A stretch of 64,000 nucleotides of DNA, taken from contig JAOAUZ010000001.1 in the NCBI GenBank assembly GCA_025464625.1, positions 650,848 through 714,847 on the forward strand. The letters run 5' to 3'. Every line of letters starts with the position of its first letter. The first letter of the stretch is position 1. The notes under the pieces are model-generated. The model ran no database searches. It saw nothing but the letters and a program-made list of their open reading frames with translations, and was not told the origin of the DNA. Shown piece after piece: positions 16,967 through 27,814 of this stretch. Made by a program: the position numbers and the translations under genes. This DNA is from Rickettsiales bacterium (lineage in GTDB: Bacteria; Pseudomonadota; Alphaproteobacteria; Rickettsiales; SXRF01).

Positions 16967-19588
16967 ATGCTAAATACATTCGCAAAAAAGATATTCGGTT
17001 CTGCCAACGAACGTTTTGTTAAATCACTGCAACCAAAATTGCAGCAGATTAACGCGCTTGAGGCTCAGATTGCTAGACTTTCTGATGATGAACTGCGCGG
17101 TCGTACCACATGGCTGCGGGAGCGTTATAATGCAGGAGAATCTCTGGATAGCCTTCTGGTTGACGCTTTTGCCACTGTGCGCGAGGCTGGAAAACGCGTT
17201 TTGGGGATGCGTCATTTTGACGTGCAACTTATAGGTGGCATGGTTCTTCATAAGGGTATGATTGCTGAAATGCGTACTGGCGAAGGGAAAACCTTGGTTT
17301 GCACACTTGCCGCCTACCTCAATGCTATACCTCAAAAAGGCGTACATGTAGTCACTGTAAATGATTACCTTGCAAAGCGCGATTCTCAATGGATGGGAAA
17401 GCTGCATGAATTTTTGGGGCTGACTGTTGGCTGCATCGTTCATGGTTTAGACGATGATGAGCGTAAGGAAGCCTATGATTGCGATATTACCTACGCCACC
17501 AATAATGAATTAGGCTTTGATTACCTGCGTGACAACATGAAATATTCACGCGAAACGATGGTACACCGTCCATTTTCTTATGCGATTGTCGATGAAGTTG
17601 ATTCAATTCTTATCGATGAAGCGCGTACTCCGCTTATTATTTCTGGTCCAACCGAGGATAATTCCGAGCTATACACGCAAATTGATAAATTGGTAAAAAA
17701 ATTAGTTCCCGATGATTATGAAAAAGATGAAAAGCAGCGTAGTGTTACCCTAACTGAACGAGGTGTTCACAGCATGGAAGCCATGCTTATCGCTAAAGGA
17801 CTGCTTGCAGAGGGAGCATCGTTATATGATATTGATAACGTTTCTTTTGTTCATCATGTAAACCAAGCTCTCAGGGCGCATACTCTATTTACAGCTGATG
17901 TGGATTACATAGTAAAAGACGATAAAGTTATTATCATCGATGAATTTACTGGTCGCATGATGGAAGGACGGCGCTATTCTGATGGTTTGCATCAAGCATT
18001 GGAAGCCAAAGAAGGTACGAAGATACAAAATGAAAATCAGACGCTAGCGTCTATTACATTCCAGAATTATTTCCGTATGTACCCAAAATTGTCGGGTATG
18101 ACGGGAACAGCTATGACCGAAGCTGGCGAATTCCGTGATATTTATAAGCTGGAAGTAATTGATATTCCAACCAATGTTGCAGTTCACCGCATTGACCATC
18201 AAGACGAAATTTATCGTACCGCTGCGGAGAAATACCGTTCTGTTATAAAGGAAATAAAAACCGCGCACGCTAAGGGAACTCCTGTGTTGGTTGGCACAGT
18301 TTCCATTGAAAAATCGGAAATGCTTTCAGAAATGCTGAAAAAGGAAAAAATTCCACATCAGGTTCTAAATGCTCGTTATCACGAACAAGAAGCATACATA
18401 ATCGCACAGGCTGGTCGTCCATCTGCTGTTACCATTGCCACTAACATGGCGGGTCGGGGAACGGATATTATGCTTGGTGGCAACGCTGAAATGCGAATTG
18501 CAAAAGAACTGGGTGAAGAACCATCTTTAGTAGAAAAAAATAGAATTGAAGCAGAAGTTGAGGCAGATAAAAAATCTGTGATTGATGCTGGTGGGCTGTT
18601 TGTAATAGCCACAGAACGTCATGAATCGCGCCGTATTGATAACCAGCTCCGCGGTCGTGCTGGTCGTCAGGGCGACCCTGGTGCATCAAAATTTTATTTG
18701 TCGCTGGAAGATGATTTGATGCGGATTTTCGGCAGCGAACGCATTGACGGATTGCTGCAAAAGCTCGGCATGAAGGAAGATGAAGCAATCTTCCATCCAT
18801 GGATGAGTAAGGCTATAGAGCGCGCACAGCAAAAGGTAGAAGCCCGCAATTATGAAATGCGTAAAAACTTGCTTAAATATGACGATGTGATGAATGATCA
18901 ACGCAAGGTGATTTATGAACAGCGCATTGAGCTAATGCAGGCAGATTCTGTATCTGATACTGTAGAAGATATGTGTGCAGAAACCATACAATCGCTTGTT
19001 CTGAGCCATATTCCACCAAAAACCTACGCTGATTCTTGGGAAACCGAATCTTTAGAAAAAGAAATATTCCGCATCTTCGGTATCCATCTACCAGTCGTTC
19101 AGTGGGCAAAAGAAGAAGGTATCGCTGACACTGAGATAGTACAGCGTATCACTGCTGCCACCAGCGAACATTTTACTGGCAAGGTTGGTAAATATGGCGA
19201 ACAGATGATGAAAGTTGCTGAAAAGCGCATCATGTTGCAAACTTTGGATCAGCTATGGAAAGACCATTTGCTATCCCTAGACCATTTACGTCAAGGGATT
19301 CATCTGCGCGGATATGGTCAGCGTGATCCATTGAATGAATATAAACAAGAAGCATTTTCGTTATTTGAACAAATGCTAACACAGTTGCGTGAACTAGTAG
19401 TCAGTCGCTTGTCACATTTGGAAATTCATTTTGAACAACCGCCCTCACCTACTCCTCCTCCACCAACCAGAAAAATGTTTGAGAATCGTCAGGAAGATTC
19501 AATACAAACTCCAAAAGCAGGACGCAACGAACCATGCCCTTGCGGAAGTGGAAAGAAATATAAACATTGCCACGGGGTTCTCGCTTAG
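16967..19588 (+). CDS. secA: Preprotein translocase ATPase subunit SecA
   Basis: An 873-residue SecA, normal length for alphaproteobacteria. It drives post-translational export through SecYEG. The Walker A MRTGEGKT is at about residues 101-108, [19 protein letters not shown] is the DEAD-type Walker B region, and [14 protein letters not shown] and [17 protein letters not shown] are the second-motor motifs. The C-terminal zinc tail [14 protein letters not shown] binds SecB. No clear Shine-Dalgarno sequence precedes the ATG at 16967. It diverges from the parvulin gene; both serve export. It ends 5 bp from the stop of a convergent lipoprotein gene. Confidence 0.98.
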   Translation: MLNTFAKKIFGSANERFVKSLQPKLQQINALEAQIARLSDDELRGRTTWLRERYNAGESLDSLLVDAFATVREAGKRVLGMRHFDVQLIGGMVLHKGMIAEMRTGEGKTLVCTLAAYLNAIPQKGVHVVTVNDYLAKRDSQWMGKLHEFLGLTVGCIVHGLDDDERKEAYDCDITYATNNELGFDYLRDNMKYSRETMVHRPFSYAIVDEVDSILIDEARTPLIISGPTEDNSELYTQIDKLVKKLVPDDYEKDEKQRSVTLTERGVHSMEAMLIAKGLLAEGASLYDIDNVSFVHHVNQALRAHTLFTADVDYIVKDDKVIIIDEFTGRMMEGRRYSDGLHQALEAKEGTKIQNENQTLASITFQNYFRMYPKLSGMTGTAMTEAGEFRDIYKLEVIDIPTNVAVHRIDHQDEIYRTAAEKYRSVIKEIKTAHAKGTPVLVGTVSIEKSEMLSEMLKKEKIPHQVLNARYHEQEAYIIAQAGRPSAVTIATNMAGRGTDIMLGGNAEMRIAKELGEEPSLVEKNRIEAEVEADKKSVIDAGGLFVIATERHESRRIDNQLRGRAGRQGDPGASKFYLSLEDDLMRIFGSERIDGLLQKLGMKEDEAIFHPWMSKAIERAQQKVEARNYEMRKNLLKYDDVMNDQRKVIYEQRIELMQADSVSDTVEDMCAETIQSLVLSHIPPKTYADSWETESLEKEIFRIFGIHLPVVQWAKEEGIADTEIVQRITAATSEHFTGKVGKYGEQMMKVAEKRIMLQTLDQLWKDHLLSLDHLRQGIHLRGYGQRDPLNEYKQEAFSLFEQMLTQLRELVVSRLSHLEIHFEQPPSPTPPPPTRKMFENRQEDSIQTPKAGRNEPCPCGSGKKYKHCHGVLA

Positions 19589-19593
19589 GGTTT

Positions 19594-20040
19594 TTATTGC
19601 GCTTCTATAATTCTCGTAGGATTTCCGTAAATAACTAGAACTTTGTTGCCTTTAGACAGTCTCGGCTCGCCTTGCACTAAAGTAATTAAATTGCCGTTTT
19701 CAGTTTCCACAACATACTCAATGCCCATTTGCCGTGTAGCATTTTCTTCAATCACTGCACCAGCAATGCCACCAACTACCGCACCACCTATTGCCCCTAT
19801 AGCATTACTGCGCCCGCCACTACCAATAGCAGAACCAGCAACACCTCCACCTAGAACTCCTGCCCCAGCACCAACGCCAGATTTATTGCCTTCTATTTTA
19901 ACATCCCTAACATTAACAACCACACCGCGCATGGTACGGTTGGCTTCTCCCACGGAGCCGACCGAGTAAGTGTCGGGCGAAATATTATGTACACAGGCAG
20001 ATAAGCAAATCATTATCCCAAGAAAAAGTGGTTTTTTCAC
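19594..20040 (-). CDS. Glycine-zipper outer-membrane lipoprotein, SlyB/PcpB-like
   Basis: A 148-residue lipoprotein. The lipobox is LSAC (Cys at about residue 16). A glycine zipper (GVGAGAGVLGGGVAGSAIG, then AIGAIGGAVVGGIAGAVIEE, about residues 56-98) is followed by a small beta domain with YVVETENGNLITLVQGEPRLSKGNKVLVIYG. This is the layout of SlyB-type envelope-stress lipoproteins. It lies 2 bp after the next minus-strand lipoprotein gene, so the two are cotranscribed. Precise role unknown. Confidence 0.85.
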   Translation of the reverse strand: MKKPLFLGIMICLSACVHNISPDTYSVGSVGEANRTMRGVVVNVRDVKIEGNKSGVGAGAGVLGGGVAGSAIGSGGRSNAIGAIGGAVVGGIAGAVIEENATRQMGIEYVVETENGNLITLVQGEPRLSKGNKVLVIYGNPTRIIEAQ

Positions 20041-20042
20041 GG

Positions 20043-20615
20043 CTATTTCCTTCCAGAGAAAATTGGGCGATTAATATTTACCGATTCAATAGCCATCAAG
20101 AATTTTGAAATATTATTTTGTACCGCACGATTAATCGATTCTCTAGCGCGAGCTATACCCATAAACGCAAAATCAGCTGGAACCTCTCCAGTAGACTCAA
20201 TTGTTTCTGTATAAATAATTGCGCCAGATTCTCTATCTAACAGTTCATAACGCGCAGATACTGTTGTTGTAAAATCAAATCCCATGGCAGGCACATCGAT
20301 GGCAAGAATTTTTACAGACAAAGAAACTTTTTTTGCTGCATCATCTTTAAAAAGAGCCATTCGGTTGATTGATTCCTCTAATGACTCTTTCCACATCGGT
20401 GGAATACCCTCAATTCCAAAAGGTAAATCACCTTTCTTTTCATCGGGTCTAGCAATTGTTACTGTAGTAGATTTTAATTCAGCATTGATTTTATGTTTTG
20501 ATGGTCCAACATTTGGAACGGAAAAATTCAAAGGAGGGATTCCCTGACCACACCCTGATAATAGAATTACTGATAACCCAAGAAAGATAATATTTTTTTT
20601 GTAAAAATTAATCAT
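20043..20615 (-). CDS. Predicted lipoprotein of unknown function
   Basis: A 190-residue protein with a lipoprotein signal (LLSGCGQG, Cys at about residue 22). The mature part looks like an alpha/beta periplasmic domain, with VSLSVKILAIDVPAMGFDFTTTVSARYELLDRESGAIIYTETIES, a pattern seen in several small OM-associated lipoproteins that carry assembly or trafficking roles. I do not recognise the exact family. It is the first gene of a two-lipoprotein unit with 19594-20040. Confidence 0.75.
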   Translation of the reverse strand: MINFYKKNIIFLGLSVILLSGCGQGIPPLNFSVPNVGPSKHKINAELKSTTVTIARPDEKKGDLPFGIEGIPPMWKESLEESINRMALFKDDAAKKVSLSVKILAIDVPAMGFDFTTTVSARYELLDRESGAIIYTETIESTGEVPADFAFMGIARARESINRAVQNNISKFLMAIESVNINRPIFSGRK

Positions 20616-20736
20616 AAAGTTCCTAATTGTTGCACGGTTGATTTTTATTAAATTACATCCATGTTATAGATATAATCACCGTTGTACAATGACTATCGAA
20701 GCCCGTTTTTATATGGTTGGATTATTTCTATTAAGT

Positions 20737-21135
20737 TTAGAATTTCCACTTATAATTAACCGAGACGGAATTAGTTCGCGCTCTATATTCAACGTGTGAA
20801 TCTTTGGGAACATAGAGAATCTCTAATTGTTTCACGCCAATTTTGGGTTCTAATTTATAACTGAACGATAATGTTCCACCCGCTATTTCCTCCTGATGGA
20901 GTGTCAGATAGCCATTCTTGGTGTTAGCATCTACGATATTAACTAGCGCAGTTATATTTGGATCGGAAATCCCAATGGATTTCATCATCATCAAAAGTTT
21001 TTCAGATTTTTTTTGTTTGAGAGAACCATTCGCATGTTTGTTAAAATGCTCTGGGTTTTCAGCGGCCACTGCCACGTTTACTCTCACTGGTTGAACAAGT
21101 AGCAGTGCCGCCACTACTACAAATAATCTGTTCAT
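20737..21135 (-). CDS. Small exported protein of unknown function
   Basis: A 132-residue protein with a signal peptide (residues 1-25, cleavage near VAVAA-E) and a mature domain I do not recognise. The C-terminal half has alternating hydrophobic beta strands (GGTLSFSYKLEPKIG, SVSVNYKWKF) and ends in Phe, so it could be a very small membrane-associated beta protein, but it is too short for a full barrel. It stands alone between lipoprotein and small hypothetical genes. Confidence 0.6.
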   Translation of the reverse strand: MNRLFVVVAALLLVQPVRVNVAVAAENPEHFNKHANGSLKQKKSEKLLMMMKSIGISDPNITALVNIVDANTKNGYLTLHQEEIAGGTLSFSYKLEPKIGVKQLEILYVPKDSHVEYRARTNSVSVNYKWKF

Positions 21136-21252
21136 GCTTTAAACGTATCATAAAATTACAATAAAAACAATAAAAATTTACCATTTTTTAAATGAATTTT
21201 AACTTATGTTGCGGTGCAATGAGCTACATGCTCACCTCACCATAAAAATATT

Positions 21253-21537
21253 TCAAACAAAATCTTTGGATAAATTACCAGCCAGCAAGGCTTTCCTGCG
21301 GAAATAACAATTAACCGCATTTTCAAGCTGCGGCCAACACAAACCTGTCTCTCCTTCAAATTGCTCGTTAGCAATAATAAATATTTCCATCGCCTCTAAA
21401 TTGGTAAGAGTTGGAAGATTTTTCTGCTCACAGATGAAATGTATATCATCCACATGCCATAAATTATCCACAAAATAACCATGCGCCTTTAATAATTCTC
21501 TTGCAGTTTCAATAACTTTTATATCTCTAGCATTCAT
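21253..21537 (-). CDS. Small hypothetical cytoplasmic protein
   Basis: A 94-residue protein with no leader or membrane segment; family not recognised. VIETARELLKAHGYFVDNLWHVDDIHFICEQ suggests a helical fold with conserved-looking Trp and Cys residues. Codon use looks coding. The upstream 254 bp to dnaK (21538-21791) is very AT-rich, with homopolymer T and A runs; I see no other gene there and no heat-shock promoter I would defend. Confidence 0.55.
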   Translation of the reverse strand: MNARDIKVIETARELLKAHGYFVDNLWHVDDIHFICEQKNLPTLTNLEAMEIFIIANEQFEGETGLCWPQLENAVNCYFRRKALLAGNLSKDFV

Positions 21538-21791
21538 AATATATTAATCCTTATTAATAATAAATTGTGATTATCTTAATAAAGGTTAATTATTAATATT
21601 TAGTTAATATTATTTAACAAAATGCAACTTTTTGCATATTTTCTAATTTTTTTTTCTCTTTTGTAATTTTTTTCAAAAAAAGTTTGATTGGGGTGTTGTC
21701 ATTACATTTTTGCTTCCTATATCTCTTTCATAAGTAAGTCAATTTTACCAAATCAAATAATGTAACACATAATTATCAAGGGGAGTATTTC

Positions 21792-23720
21792 ATGAGTAAA
21801 ATTATCGGTATCGATTTAGGCACAACCAATAGCTGCGTTGCGATTATGGAAGGCAGCCAGATTAAAGTTATCCATTCGCAGGAAGGGCGCAATGTTGTGC
21901 CATCGGTGGTGGCATTTACTGAAAATGGCGAGCGTTTAGTCGGTGACGGCGCACGTCGTCAGGCGGTTACCAACCCTGAAAATACTTTATTTGCGATTAA
22001 GCGTTTAATCGGGCGCAATTTCAATGATCCGATCGTCGCTAAGGATATGGCATTAGTTCCATATAAAATCGTAAAGGGCGACAATAGCGACGCTTGGGTG
22101 GAGGCTCGTGGCGAGAAATATTCACCAAGCCAAGTTTCCGCGTTTATTCTAACTAAAATGAAGGATGTTGCCGAAAGCTATCTCAGTGAGAAAGTGACGC
22201 AGGCGGTTATTACTGTTCCAGCTTATTTTAATGATGCACAACGTCAGGCAACTAAAGACGCTGGGCGTATCGCTGGGCTAGAAGTTCTGCGTATCATCAA
22301 TGAACCAACCGCAGCAGCACTTGCTTATGGTCTCGATAAAGAAAAGAAAGACGGCAAAACGGTTGCGGTGTATGACTTAGGCGGTGGTACGTTTGACGTA
22401 TCAGTGCTGGAAATTGACGATGGCGTATTTGAAGTAAAAGCCACCAATGGCGATACCTTCCTCGGTGGTGAGGATTTTGACAAGCGCATTATTGATTTCC
22501 TTGCGGATGAGTTCAAACGCGATCAGGGCATCGATTTGCGTAATGATAAGTTGGCTCTGCAACGCTTAAAAGAAGCCGCAGAAAAAGCTAAAATTGAGCT
22601 TTCCAACTCAATGCAGACTGACGTGAATCTGCCGTTCATCACTGCCGATGCTTCTGGACCAAAGCATATGAACGTCAAGCTCACCCGTGCTAAATTAGAA
22701 GGTTTGGTTGATGATTTGATTCAAAAAACTATTGCTCCGTGCAAAGCTGCATTGAAAGATTCTGGGCTTACCGCCAAAGACATCGATGAAGTTATTTTGG
22801 TGGGTGGGATGACCCGTATGCCAAAAGTTATCGAAGTGGTAAAAGAGTTCTTCGGGCGTGAACCACATAAAGGCGTGAATCCTGATGAAGTAGTGGCAAT
22901 GGGTGCAGCGATTCAAGGTGCGGTGTTGAAAGGTGACGTGAAAGATGTATTGTTGCTCGACGTAACTCCACTATCACTCGGTATCGAAACATTGGGCGGT
23001 GTGTTTACTCGCTTGATTGATCGCAACACTACCATCCCAACCAAAAAATCACAGGTATTCTCAACCGCTGATGACAACCAAACCGCAGTTACTATCCGTG
23101 TATTCCAAGGTGAACGGGAAATGGCGAGCGACAATAAATTGCTCGGGCAATTTGACCTAGTTGGTCTTCCCAATGCACCGCGTGGAATGCCACAGATTGA
23201 GGTGACTTTTGATATTGACGCTAACGGTATCGTGAATGTGTCAGCGAAAGATAAAGCGACTGGCAAAGAACAGCAGATCCGTATTCAGGCATCTGGTGGC
23301 TTGTCTGATGCCGATATTGAAAAAATGGTGAAGGATGCTGCTGCTCACGCTGAAGAAGATAAAAAACGCCGCGCGCTGGTAGATGCTAAAAACCAAGCTG
23401 ACGGCATGGTTCATTCAGTAGAAAAAAATCTGAAAGAGCATGGCGATAAAATCCCAGCCTCTGACAAAGAAGCGATTGAGAAAGACATCGCCGCTTTGAA
23501 AGAAGCTCTGGCTAGTGATGACGCTGAAAAAATTGAAAAACAAACTGAGGCTCTGACTCAGTCTTCAATGAAAATTGGTGAAATCATCTATAAAGCCGAG
23601 CAGGAAAAAGCTGCTGCTTCAGGTAGCTCTGATGGTGGCGAACCTTCTTCTGGTGGCGATGACGGTAAAGTTGTTGACGCAACTTATGAAGAAGTTGATA
23701 AGGATAAAAAAGCTGGCTAA
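21792..23720 (+). CDS. dnaK: Hsp70 chaperone DnaK
   Basis: A 642-residue DnaK, normal length. The N-terminal ATPase domain has [13 protein letters not shown], the phosphate-2 motif [12 protein letters not shown] and [10 protein letters not shown]; the substrate-binding domain and helical lid follow, ending with a Gly/Ser/Asp-rich tail and the EEVDKDKK C-terminus. It folds and rescues proteins with DnaJ and GrpE. AAGGGGAG is a strong ribosome-binding site 9 nt before the ATG. dnaJ follows after 118 bp containing a long hairpin. Confidence 0.99.
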   Translation: MSKIIGIDLGTTNSCVAIMEGSQIKVIHSQEGRNVVPSVVAFTENGERLVGDGARRQAVTNPENTLFAIKRLIGRNFNDPIVAKDMALVPYKIVKGDNSDAWVEARGEKYSPSQVSAFILTKMKDVAESYLSEKVTQAVITVPAYFNDAQRQATKDAGRIAGLEVLRIINEPTAAALAYGLDKEKKDGKTVAVYDLGGGTFDVSVLEIDDGVFEVKATNGDTFLGGEDFDKRIIDFLADEFKRDQGIDLRNDKLALQRLKEAAEKAKIELSNSMQTDVNLPFITADASGPKHMNVKLTRAKLEGLVDDLIQKTIAPCKAALKDSGLTAKDIDEVILVGGMTRMPKVIEVVKEFFGREPHKGVNPDEVVAMGAAIQGAVLKGDVKDVLLLDVTPLSLGIETLGGVFTRLIDRNTTIPTKKSQVFSTADDNQTAVTIRVFQGEREMASDNKLLGQFDLVGLPNAPRGMPQIEVTFDIDANGIVNVSAKDKATGKEQQIRIQASGGLSDADIEKMVKDAAAHAEEDKKRRALVDAKNQADGMVHSVEKNLKEHGDKIPASDKEAIEKDIAALKEALASDDAEKIEKQTEALTQSSMKIGEIIYKAEQEKAAASGSSDGGEPSSGGDDGKVVDATYEEVDKDKKAG

Positions 23721-23730
23721 CTCTAGTCAG

Positions 23731-23795
23731 TAGTGGACAATAGATAGTAATTGGTGCAGAAACCAGTTTCCTGTTTGTTGTCCACTAGTTTTATT
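23731..23795 (+). terminator. Large hairpin between dnaK and dnaJ, probable (partial) terminator
   Basis: Perfect 10-bp inverted repeat TAGTGGACAA (23731-23740) / TTGTCCACTA (23778-23787) enclosing a smaller near-palindrome (TTGGT...ACCAG), followed by GTTTTATT. It may terminate part of the dnaK transcripts or stabilise the dnaK message, setting a higher DnaK than DnaJ level. Confidence 0.55.
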
Positions 23796-23838
23796 ACAAC
23801 TAACACCAGAATAACCACAAACTGACATTACCAGAATC

Positions 23839-24981
23839 ATGGCAAAAGATTACTACGAAATACTCGGCGTTTCTAAAACTGCCAGCGCAGATGAAATGAA
23901 AAAAGCCTATCGCAAACTGGCGATGAAGCATCACCCCGACAAAAACCCGAATGACAAAGCGGCGGAGGAAAAATTCAAAGAGATTAGCCATGCTTATGAT
24001 GTTCTTTCTGATGAGCAGAAACGTGCGGCTTATGATAGATACGGGCATGATGCCTTCAATCAAGGCGGCATGGGTTCGGCTGGTGGCAATAGCGCTGCTG
24101 GTGGCTTTGATTTTTCATCTGGCTTTGCTGATATTTTTGAAGATTTATTTGGTATGGGTGGTGGCAGGCGCGGTGGTGGTGAAGCCTCAGCATCCACTCG
24201 TGGCGCGGATTTACGTTACAACCTGAATGTGACATTGGAGGAAGCATTCACTGGTAAAACAGAAACTATAAAAATAACAACAGCAGCGTCTTGTGAAACC
24301 TGCAAAGGCAGTGGCGGTGCGAATGGCAGCAAACCTGTAAACTGCTCTGGTTGTAACGGCAGTGGAAGAGTTCGTGCTACACAAGGATTCTTTACCGTAG
24401 AACGTACCTGCACAAGTTGCAGTGGCATGGGTAAAACCATAAAAGATCCGTGCAAGACATGCGCAGGAAGTGGTCGCGTGCGTAAAGAAAAAACTCTTTC
24501 AGTAAATATCCCAGCAGGAGTTGAAGAAGGAACGCGCATCCGCCTAAGTGGTGAGGGTGAAGTCGGCGTAAGAGGTGGTGCAACTGGCGATTTATATATA
24601 TTTATTGGTATAAAAGCGCATGGTTTATTCGTGCGCGATGGCGCGGATATTCACTGCAATATTCCAATCAAAATGACAACTGCAACTTTGGGTGGCTCGA
24701 TTGAGGTTCCCACTATTGATGGAAGCCGTGTGAAGGTTACCATTCCTGAAGGTACACAACATGGTCACCAGATGCGTCTGCGTGGCAAGGGAATGTCGAT
24801 ATTACGCGCTGGAAGCCGTGGTGATATGTATATCCACACACTGGTGGAAACACCAATAAAACTGAGTAAAAAACAAAAAGAACTGCTCAAGGAATTCGAT
24901 AAAAATGGTGAAAATGTAAGCCCGCAGTCGGAAAGTTTCTTTGCTAAGGTCAAGGATTTCTGGAGTGATTTAAAGGAATAG
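23839..24981 (+). CDS. dnaJ: Hsp40 co-chaperone DnaJ
   Basis: A 380-residue type I DnaJ. The J domain is at residues 1-70 with HPD in [12 protein letters not shown]; a Gly/Phe-rich linker follows; the zinc domain has four CxxCxGxG repeats ([32 protein letters not shown]); the C-terminal substrate domain is complete. It stimulates DnaK ATPase and delivers substrates. It converges with dusB, 4 bp between stops. Confidence 0.98.
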   Translation: MAKDYYEILGVSKTASADEMKKAYRKLAMKHHPDKNPNDKAAEEKFKEISHAYDVLSDEQKRAAYDRYGHDAFNQGGMGSAGGNSAAGGFDFSSGFADIFEDLFGMGGGRRGGGEASASTRGADLRYNLNVTLEEAFTGKTETIKITTAASCETCKGSGGANGSKPVNCSGCNGSGRVRATQGFFTVERTCTSCSGMGKTIKDPCKTCAGSGRVRKEKTLSVNIPAGVEEGTRIRLSGEGEVGVRGGATGDLYIFIGIKAHGLFVRDGADIHCNIPIKMTTATLGGSIEVPTIDGSRVKVTIPEGTQHGHQMRLRGKGMSILRAGSRGDMYIHTLVETPIKLSKKQKELLKEFDKNGENVSPQSESFFAKVKDFWSDLKE

Positions 24982-24985
24982 AAAT

Positions 24986-25981
24986 CTAAGCCGCTATAGC
25001 AATATTAACATCAGTGCTGCTATCATAAAAATCTATTACTTCCTGCTTCACCAGTTTTGGATCATGCATGGTGTTGATACGCTGGCGATATTCGGCTGAA
25101 CCATAAAGCCCGCTGGAATACCAGCCAAGATGTTTGCGCGCTATCATAACACCGTTTCCTGCGCCATAATGTTCCAGCATTTCATCATAATGCGCGAGGA
25201 CTATTTCACGTTGTTCGGAAAGGCTTGGCGCAGATATTTTCTCTCCAGTTTTCAGATAATGGCAAACCTGCGCTGGAAACCAAGGGCGACCATAGCTTCC
25301 ACGCCCAATCATAACGCCATCTGCACCTGATTGTGCTAACGCCAAATCAACATCATCAAAATTATTTATATCGCCATTGACCACCACGGGAAGTTTTACC
25401 GCATCTTTTACACTACGCACAAAGCTCCAATCCGCGTGTCCTTTATACATCTGACAGCGCGTGCGCCCATGCACAGTGAGCAGCTTAATTCCAACTTCCT
25501 CAGCGATTTTTGCAATTTTTGGTGCGTTGCGGTTTGTTTCATCCCAGCCAGTTCGCATTTTAAGCGTCACAGGAATTTTTACCGCTTTCACCACTGCTTC
25601 CAAAATCTTTGCAGCAAGTGGCTCATCACGAAGCAAGGCAGAGCCAGCATTGCCACCAACCACTTTTTTTACAGGGCAACCAAAATTAATATCAATAATC
25701 TGCGCGCCACGATCTTCATTTAGTTTCGCAGCCTCACCCATCACCTCTGGATCGCAACCAGCAAGCTGCACAGCAAAGGGAAATTCAGCAGGAGAAAAAC
25801 TCGCCATGCGCATGGTATTTTTAGTTTCCAGAATCATAGCGCGCGAGGCTATCATTTCCGAAACCACCATCCCTACCCCAAAACTTTTCACCAGTTTGCG
25901 GAAAGGCAGGTCAGAAACCCCCGTCATCGGCGCAAGCCAAACAGGATCTTCTATTTTGATATTGTCTATTAATATGGTCAT
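24986..25981 (-). CDS. dusB: tRNA-dihydrouridine synthase B
   Basis: A 331-residue FMN-dependent DusB, normal length. Motifs are [12 protein letters not shown] at the N-terminus, [22 protein letters not shown] with the catalytic Cys, [11 protein letters not shown] and NGDINNFDD. It reduces uridine to dihydrouridine in tRNA D loops. In many alphaproteobacteria dusB (nifR3) sits between ispDF and ntrBC; here it diverges from ispDF across 160 bp that contain a palindromic repeat (25994-26064), and no ntr genes are near. Confidence 0.95.
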   Translation of the reverse strand: MTILIDNIKIEDPVWLAPMTGVSDLPFRKLVKSFGVGMVVSEMIASRAMILETKNTMRMASFSPAEFPFAVQLAGCDPEVMGEAAKLNEDRGAQIIDINFGCPVKKVVGGNAGSALLRDEPLAAKILEAVVKAVKIPVTLKMRTGWDETNRNAPKIAKIAEEVGIKLLTVHGRTRCQMYKGHADWSFVRSVKDAVKLPVVVNGDINNFDDVDLALAQSGADGVMIGRGSYGRPWFPAQVCHYLKTGEKISAPSLSEQREIVLAHYDEMLEHYGAGNGVMIARKHLGWYSSGLYGSAEYRQRINTMHDPKLVKQEVIDFYDSSTDVNIAIAA

Positions 25982-25993
25982 AAAATCCTAATA

Positions 25994-26064
25994 TGTCATT
26001 CCGAACGTATGTGAGGAATCTTATCATTATAATGACAAGATCTCTCGACAAGCTCGAGATGACA
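25994..26064. repeat. Palindromic repeat element, TGTCAT-ended, between dusB and ispDF
   Basis: A 71-bp imperfect palindrome starting TGTCATTCCGA and ending TCGAGATGACA, with inner arms GAGGAATCTT and AAGATCTCTC. Its right arm (AAGATC-TCTCGAC-AAGCTCGAG-ATGACA) resembles the arms of the element inside ctaA. Confidence 0.75.
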
Positions 26065-26141
26065 AAAATGTTTGTTGTTTTTTTTCAAAGAAGTACGGTA
26101 AAGTGTTTTTCAGCTAATTTCAAGGATTTCGCTTAAAATTT

Positions 26142-27335
26142 ATGACTGAAACACCTAAAAAACTAAGAACAATAGCCCTACTGGTCGCTGCTGGACGCAG
26201 TGAAAGAATGGGCGGAGGGCTGCCAAAACCCTATATCCAGCTTGGTGGAGAGAGTATTTTACAACATACAGTTAAGGCATTCCTTGCCCATCCTGAGATT
26301 GATGGTGTGCGTGTGGTAATCCGCCGTGAACACCACCCTTATTACCGCGAGACAATTGGCGGACTGACTGTAATACCATGCGTTATGGGTGGTGATTCCA
26401 GACAAGAATCGGTGCGATTGGGGCTAGAAAGCCTTGCCCACCACCAGCCAGAACGTGTTTTGGTGCATGATATAGCCAGACCGTTTGCAAGCGAGCAGCT
26501 TATTTCGCGCATAACAGAAGCTCTAAACACCAACCAAGCGGTAATCCCTGTTTTAGAGATAACAGACACCATAAAGCGTATAGAAAACGGCAAGGTAACT
26601 GGGACAATAGAGCGCGAGGGTGCGGTTCGCGTGCAAACTCCACAAGGATTTAACTATCAAGCATTGTTAGCAGCACATAAACAAGCAGCAGGAAAAAACC
26701 TAACTGATGATGCTGCTGTTTGTGAACTCGCCAATATACCAGTTTTCACCGTTGAAGGCGAAAATGAAAATTTTAAAATCACCAATGCAGAGGATTTAAC
26801 TCGTATGAAAACCAACCTCGCCCTTAATTCTGAAACCCGTGTTGGTATGGGATATGACGTGCATGTTCTTGCTAAACATGATGCTGATACGCCGCTTACA
26901 CAACAAAATATCAAGCTCTGTGGTGTTCGTATTCCTTTTACTCATTATCTGGTTGGACATTCTGATGCTGATGTCGGGCTGCATGCAATAGTAGATGCTA
27001 TACTAGGAGCAATCAGCGCAGAGGATATAGGCACGCATTTCCCACCTAATGACCGCAAATGGCAGGGAGCTGATTCCGAGAGATTTTTGCTCCACGCTTA
27101 TGAGTTGTTAAAAAATCGTGGTGGTGAATTGGTGAATATAGACATCACGCTGATTTGTGAACGCCCCAAAATAGCCCCACACCGTGAAGAAATGATAGAG
27201 CATATAGCAAGAACTCTAAAAATAGAACCTCACCGCGTTAGCATCAAAGCTACAACCACTGAAAAGTTAGGCTTCGCAGGGCGTGGCGAAGGCATTGCTG
27301 CCCAAGCCGTTGCGACTGTTAGGTTATCTACATGA
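26142..27335 (+). CDS. ispDF: Bifunctional IspD/IspF isoprenoid synthesis enzyme
   Basis: A 397-residue fusion. Residues ~8-225 are IspD (2-C-methylerythritol 4-phosphate cytidylyltransferase): LLVAAGRSERMGGGLPKPY and VLVHDIARPF. Residues ~230-395 are IspF (2,4-cyclodiphosphate synthase): RVGMGYDVHVLAKHD with metal ligands, GHSDADVGLHAIVDAILGA, DIGTHFPPNDRKWQGADS and KATTTEKLGFAGRGEGIAA. The fusion is typical of alphaproteobacteria and acts in the MEP pathway. Its stop overlaps the pgpA start by 4 bp, beginning a chain of overlapping genes that runs into the exosortase. Confidence 0.97.
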   Translation: MTETPKKLRTIALLVAAGRSERMGGGLPKPYIQLGGESILQHTVKAFLAHPEIDGVRVVIRREHHPYYRETIGGLTVIPCVMGGDSRQESVRLGLESLAHHQPERVLVHDIARPFASEQLISRITEALNTNQAVIPVLEITDTIKRIENGKVTGTIEREGAVRVQTPQGFNYQALLAAHKQAAGKNLTDDAAVCELANIPVFTVEGENENFKITNAEDLTRMKTNLALNSETRVGMGYDVHVLAKHDADTPLTQQNIKLCGVRIPFTHYLVGHSDADVGLHAIVDAILGAISAEDIGTHFPPNDRKWQGADSERFLLHAYELLKNRGGELVNIDITLICERPKIAPHREEMIEHIARTLKIEPHRVSIKATTTEKLGFAGRGEGIAAQAVATVRLST

Positions 27336-27814
27336 CAAAATTCCCAACCAATAAACTCTGGTGGTGGTTGGCGACGTGGTTTGGTTCAGGTCTTGCGCCA
27401 AAAGCCAGTGGCACTGCTGGCTCTATTGCTGCCCTGCCCTTTGCTTGGGTTATTGAATATTACTATGGCAATTATGGGCTTTTTATTTCTGCAATCATAA
27501 TATTTTTTGTAGGCTGGTGGGCAGCAAATGAATATATGAAATATTACCCTAAAAAACACGATCCAAAACAAATCGTGGTTGATGAAGTGGCTGGGATTTG
27601 GTTATTGCTTTCTACATTACCTATCACATGGCAGGCTTACCTTGTTGGCTTTGCATTATTCCGTTTTTTTGATGTCTTAAAACCATACCCGATTTCACTT
27701 GCTGACCGAAAAGTCAAAGGCGGGTTTGGTGTGATGTTTGATGATATTTTAGCCGCACTATATCCTATTATAATTGCATGTATTGCTGCTGCTTTTGCTA
27801 TGCGTAATCAATAA
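27332..27814 (+). CDS. pgpA: Phosphatidylglycerophosphatase A
   Basis: A 160-residue inner-membrane protein with four hydrophobic helices. PgpA signatures: GSGLAPKASGTAGSIAALP, QIVVDEVAGIW, FRFFDVLKPYPI and GFGVMFDDILAA. It removes phosphate from phosphatidylglycerophosphate to make phosphatidylglycerol. It overlaps ispDF by 4 bp and pncC by 1 bp (TAATG). Confidence 0.95.
   Translation: MTKFPTNKLWWWLATWFGSGLAPKASGTAGSIAALPFAWVIEYYYGNYGLFISAIIIFFVGWWAANEYMKYYPKKHDPKQIVVDEVAGIWLLLSTLPITWQAYLVGFALFRFFDVLKPYPISLADRKVKGGFGVMFDDILAALYPIIIACIAAAFAMRNQ

Noticed and set aside
21600-21700. AT- and homopolymer-rich stretch upstream of dnaK as a terminator or heat-shock promoter
   Set aside because: No stable GC-containing stem and no -35/-10 pair with acceptable spacing could be found.
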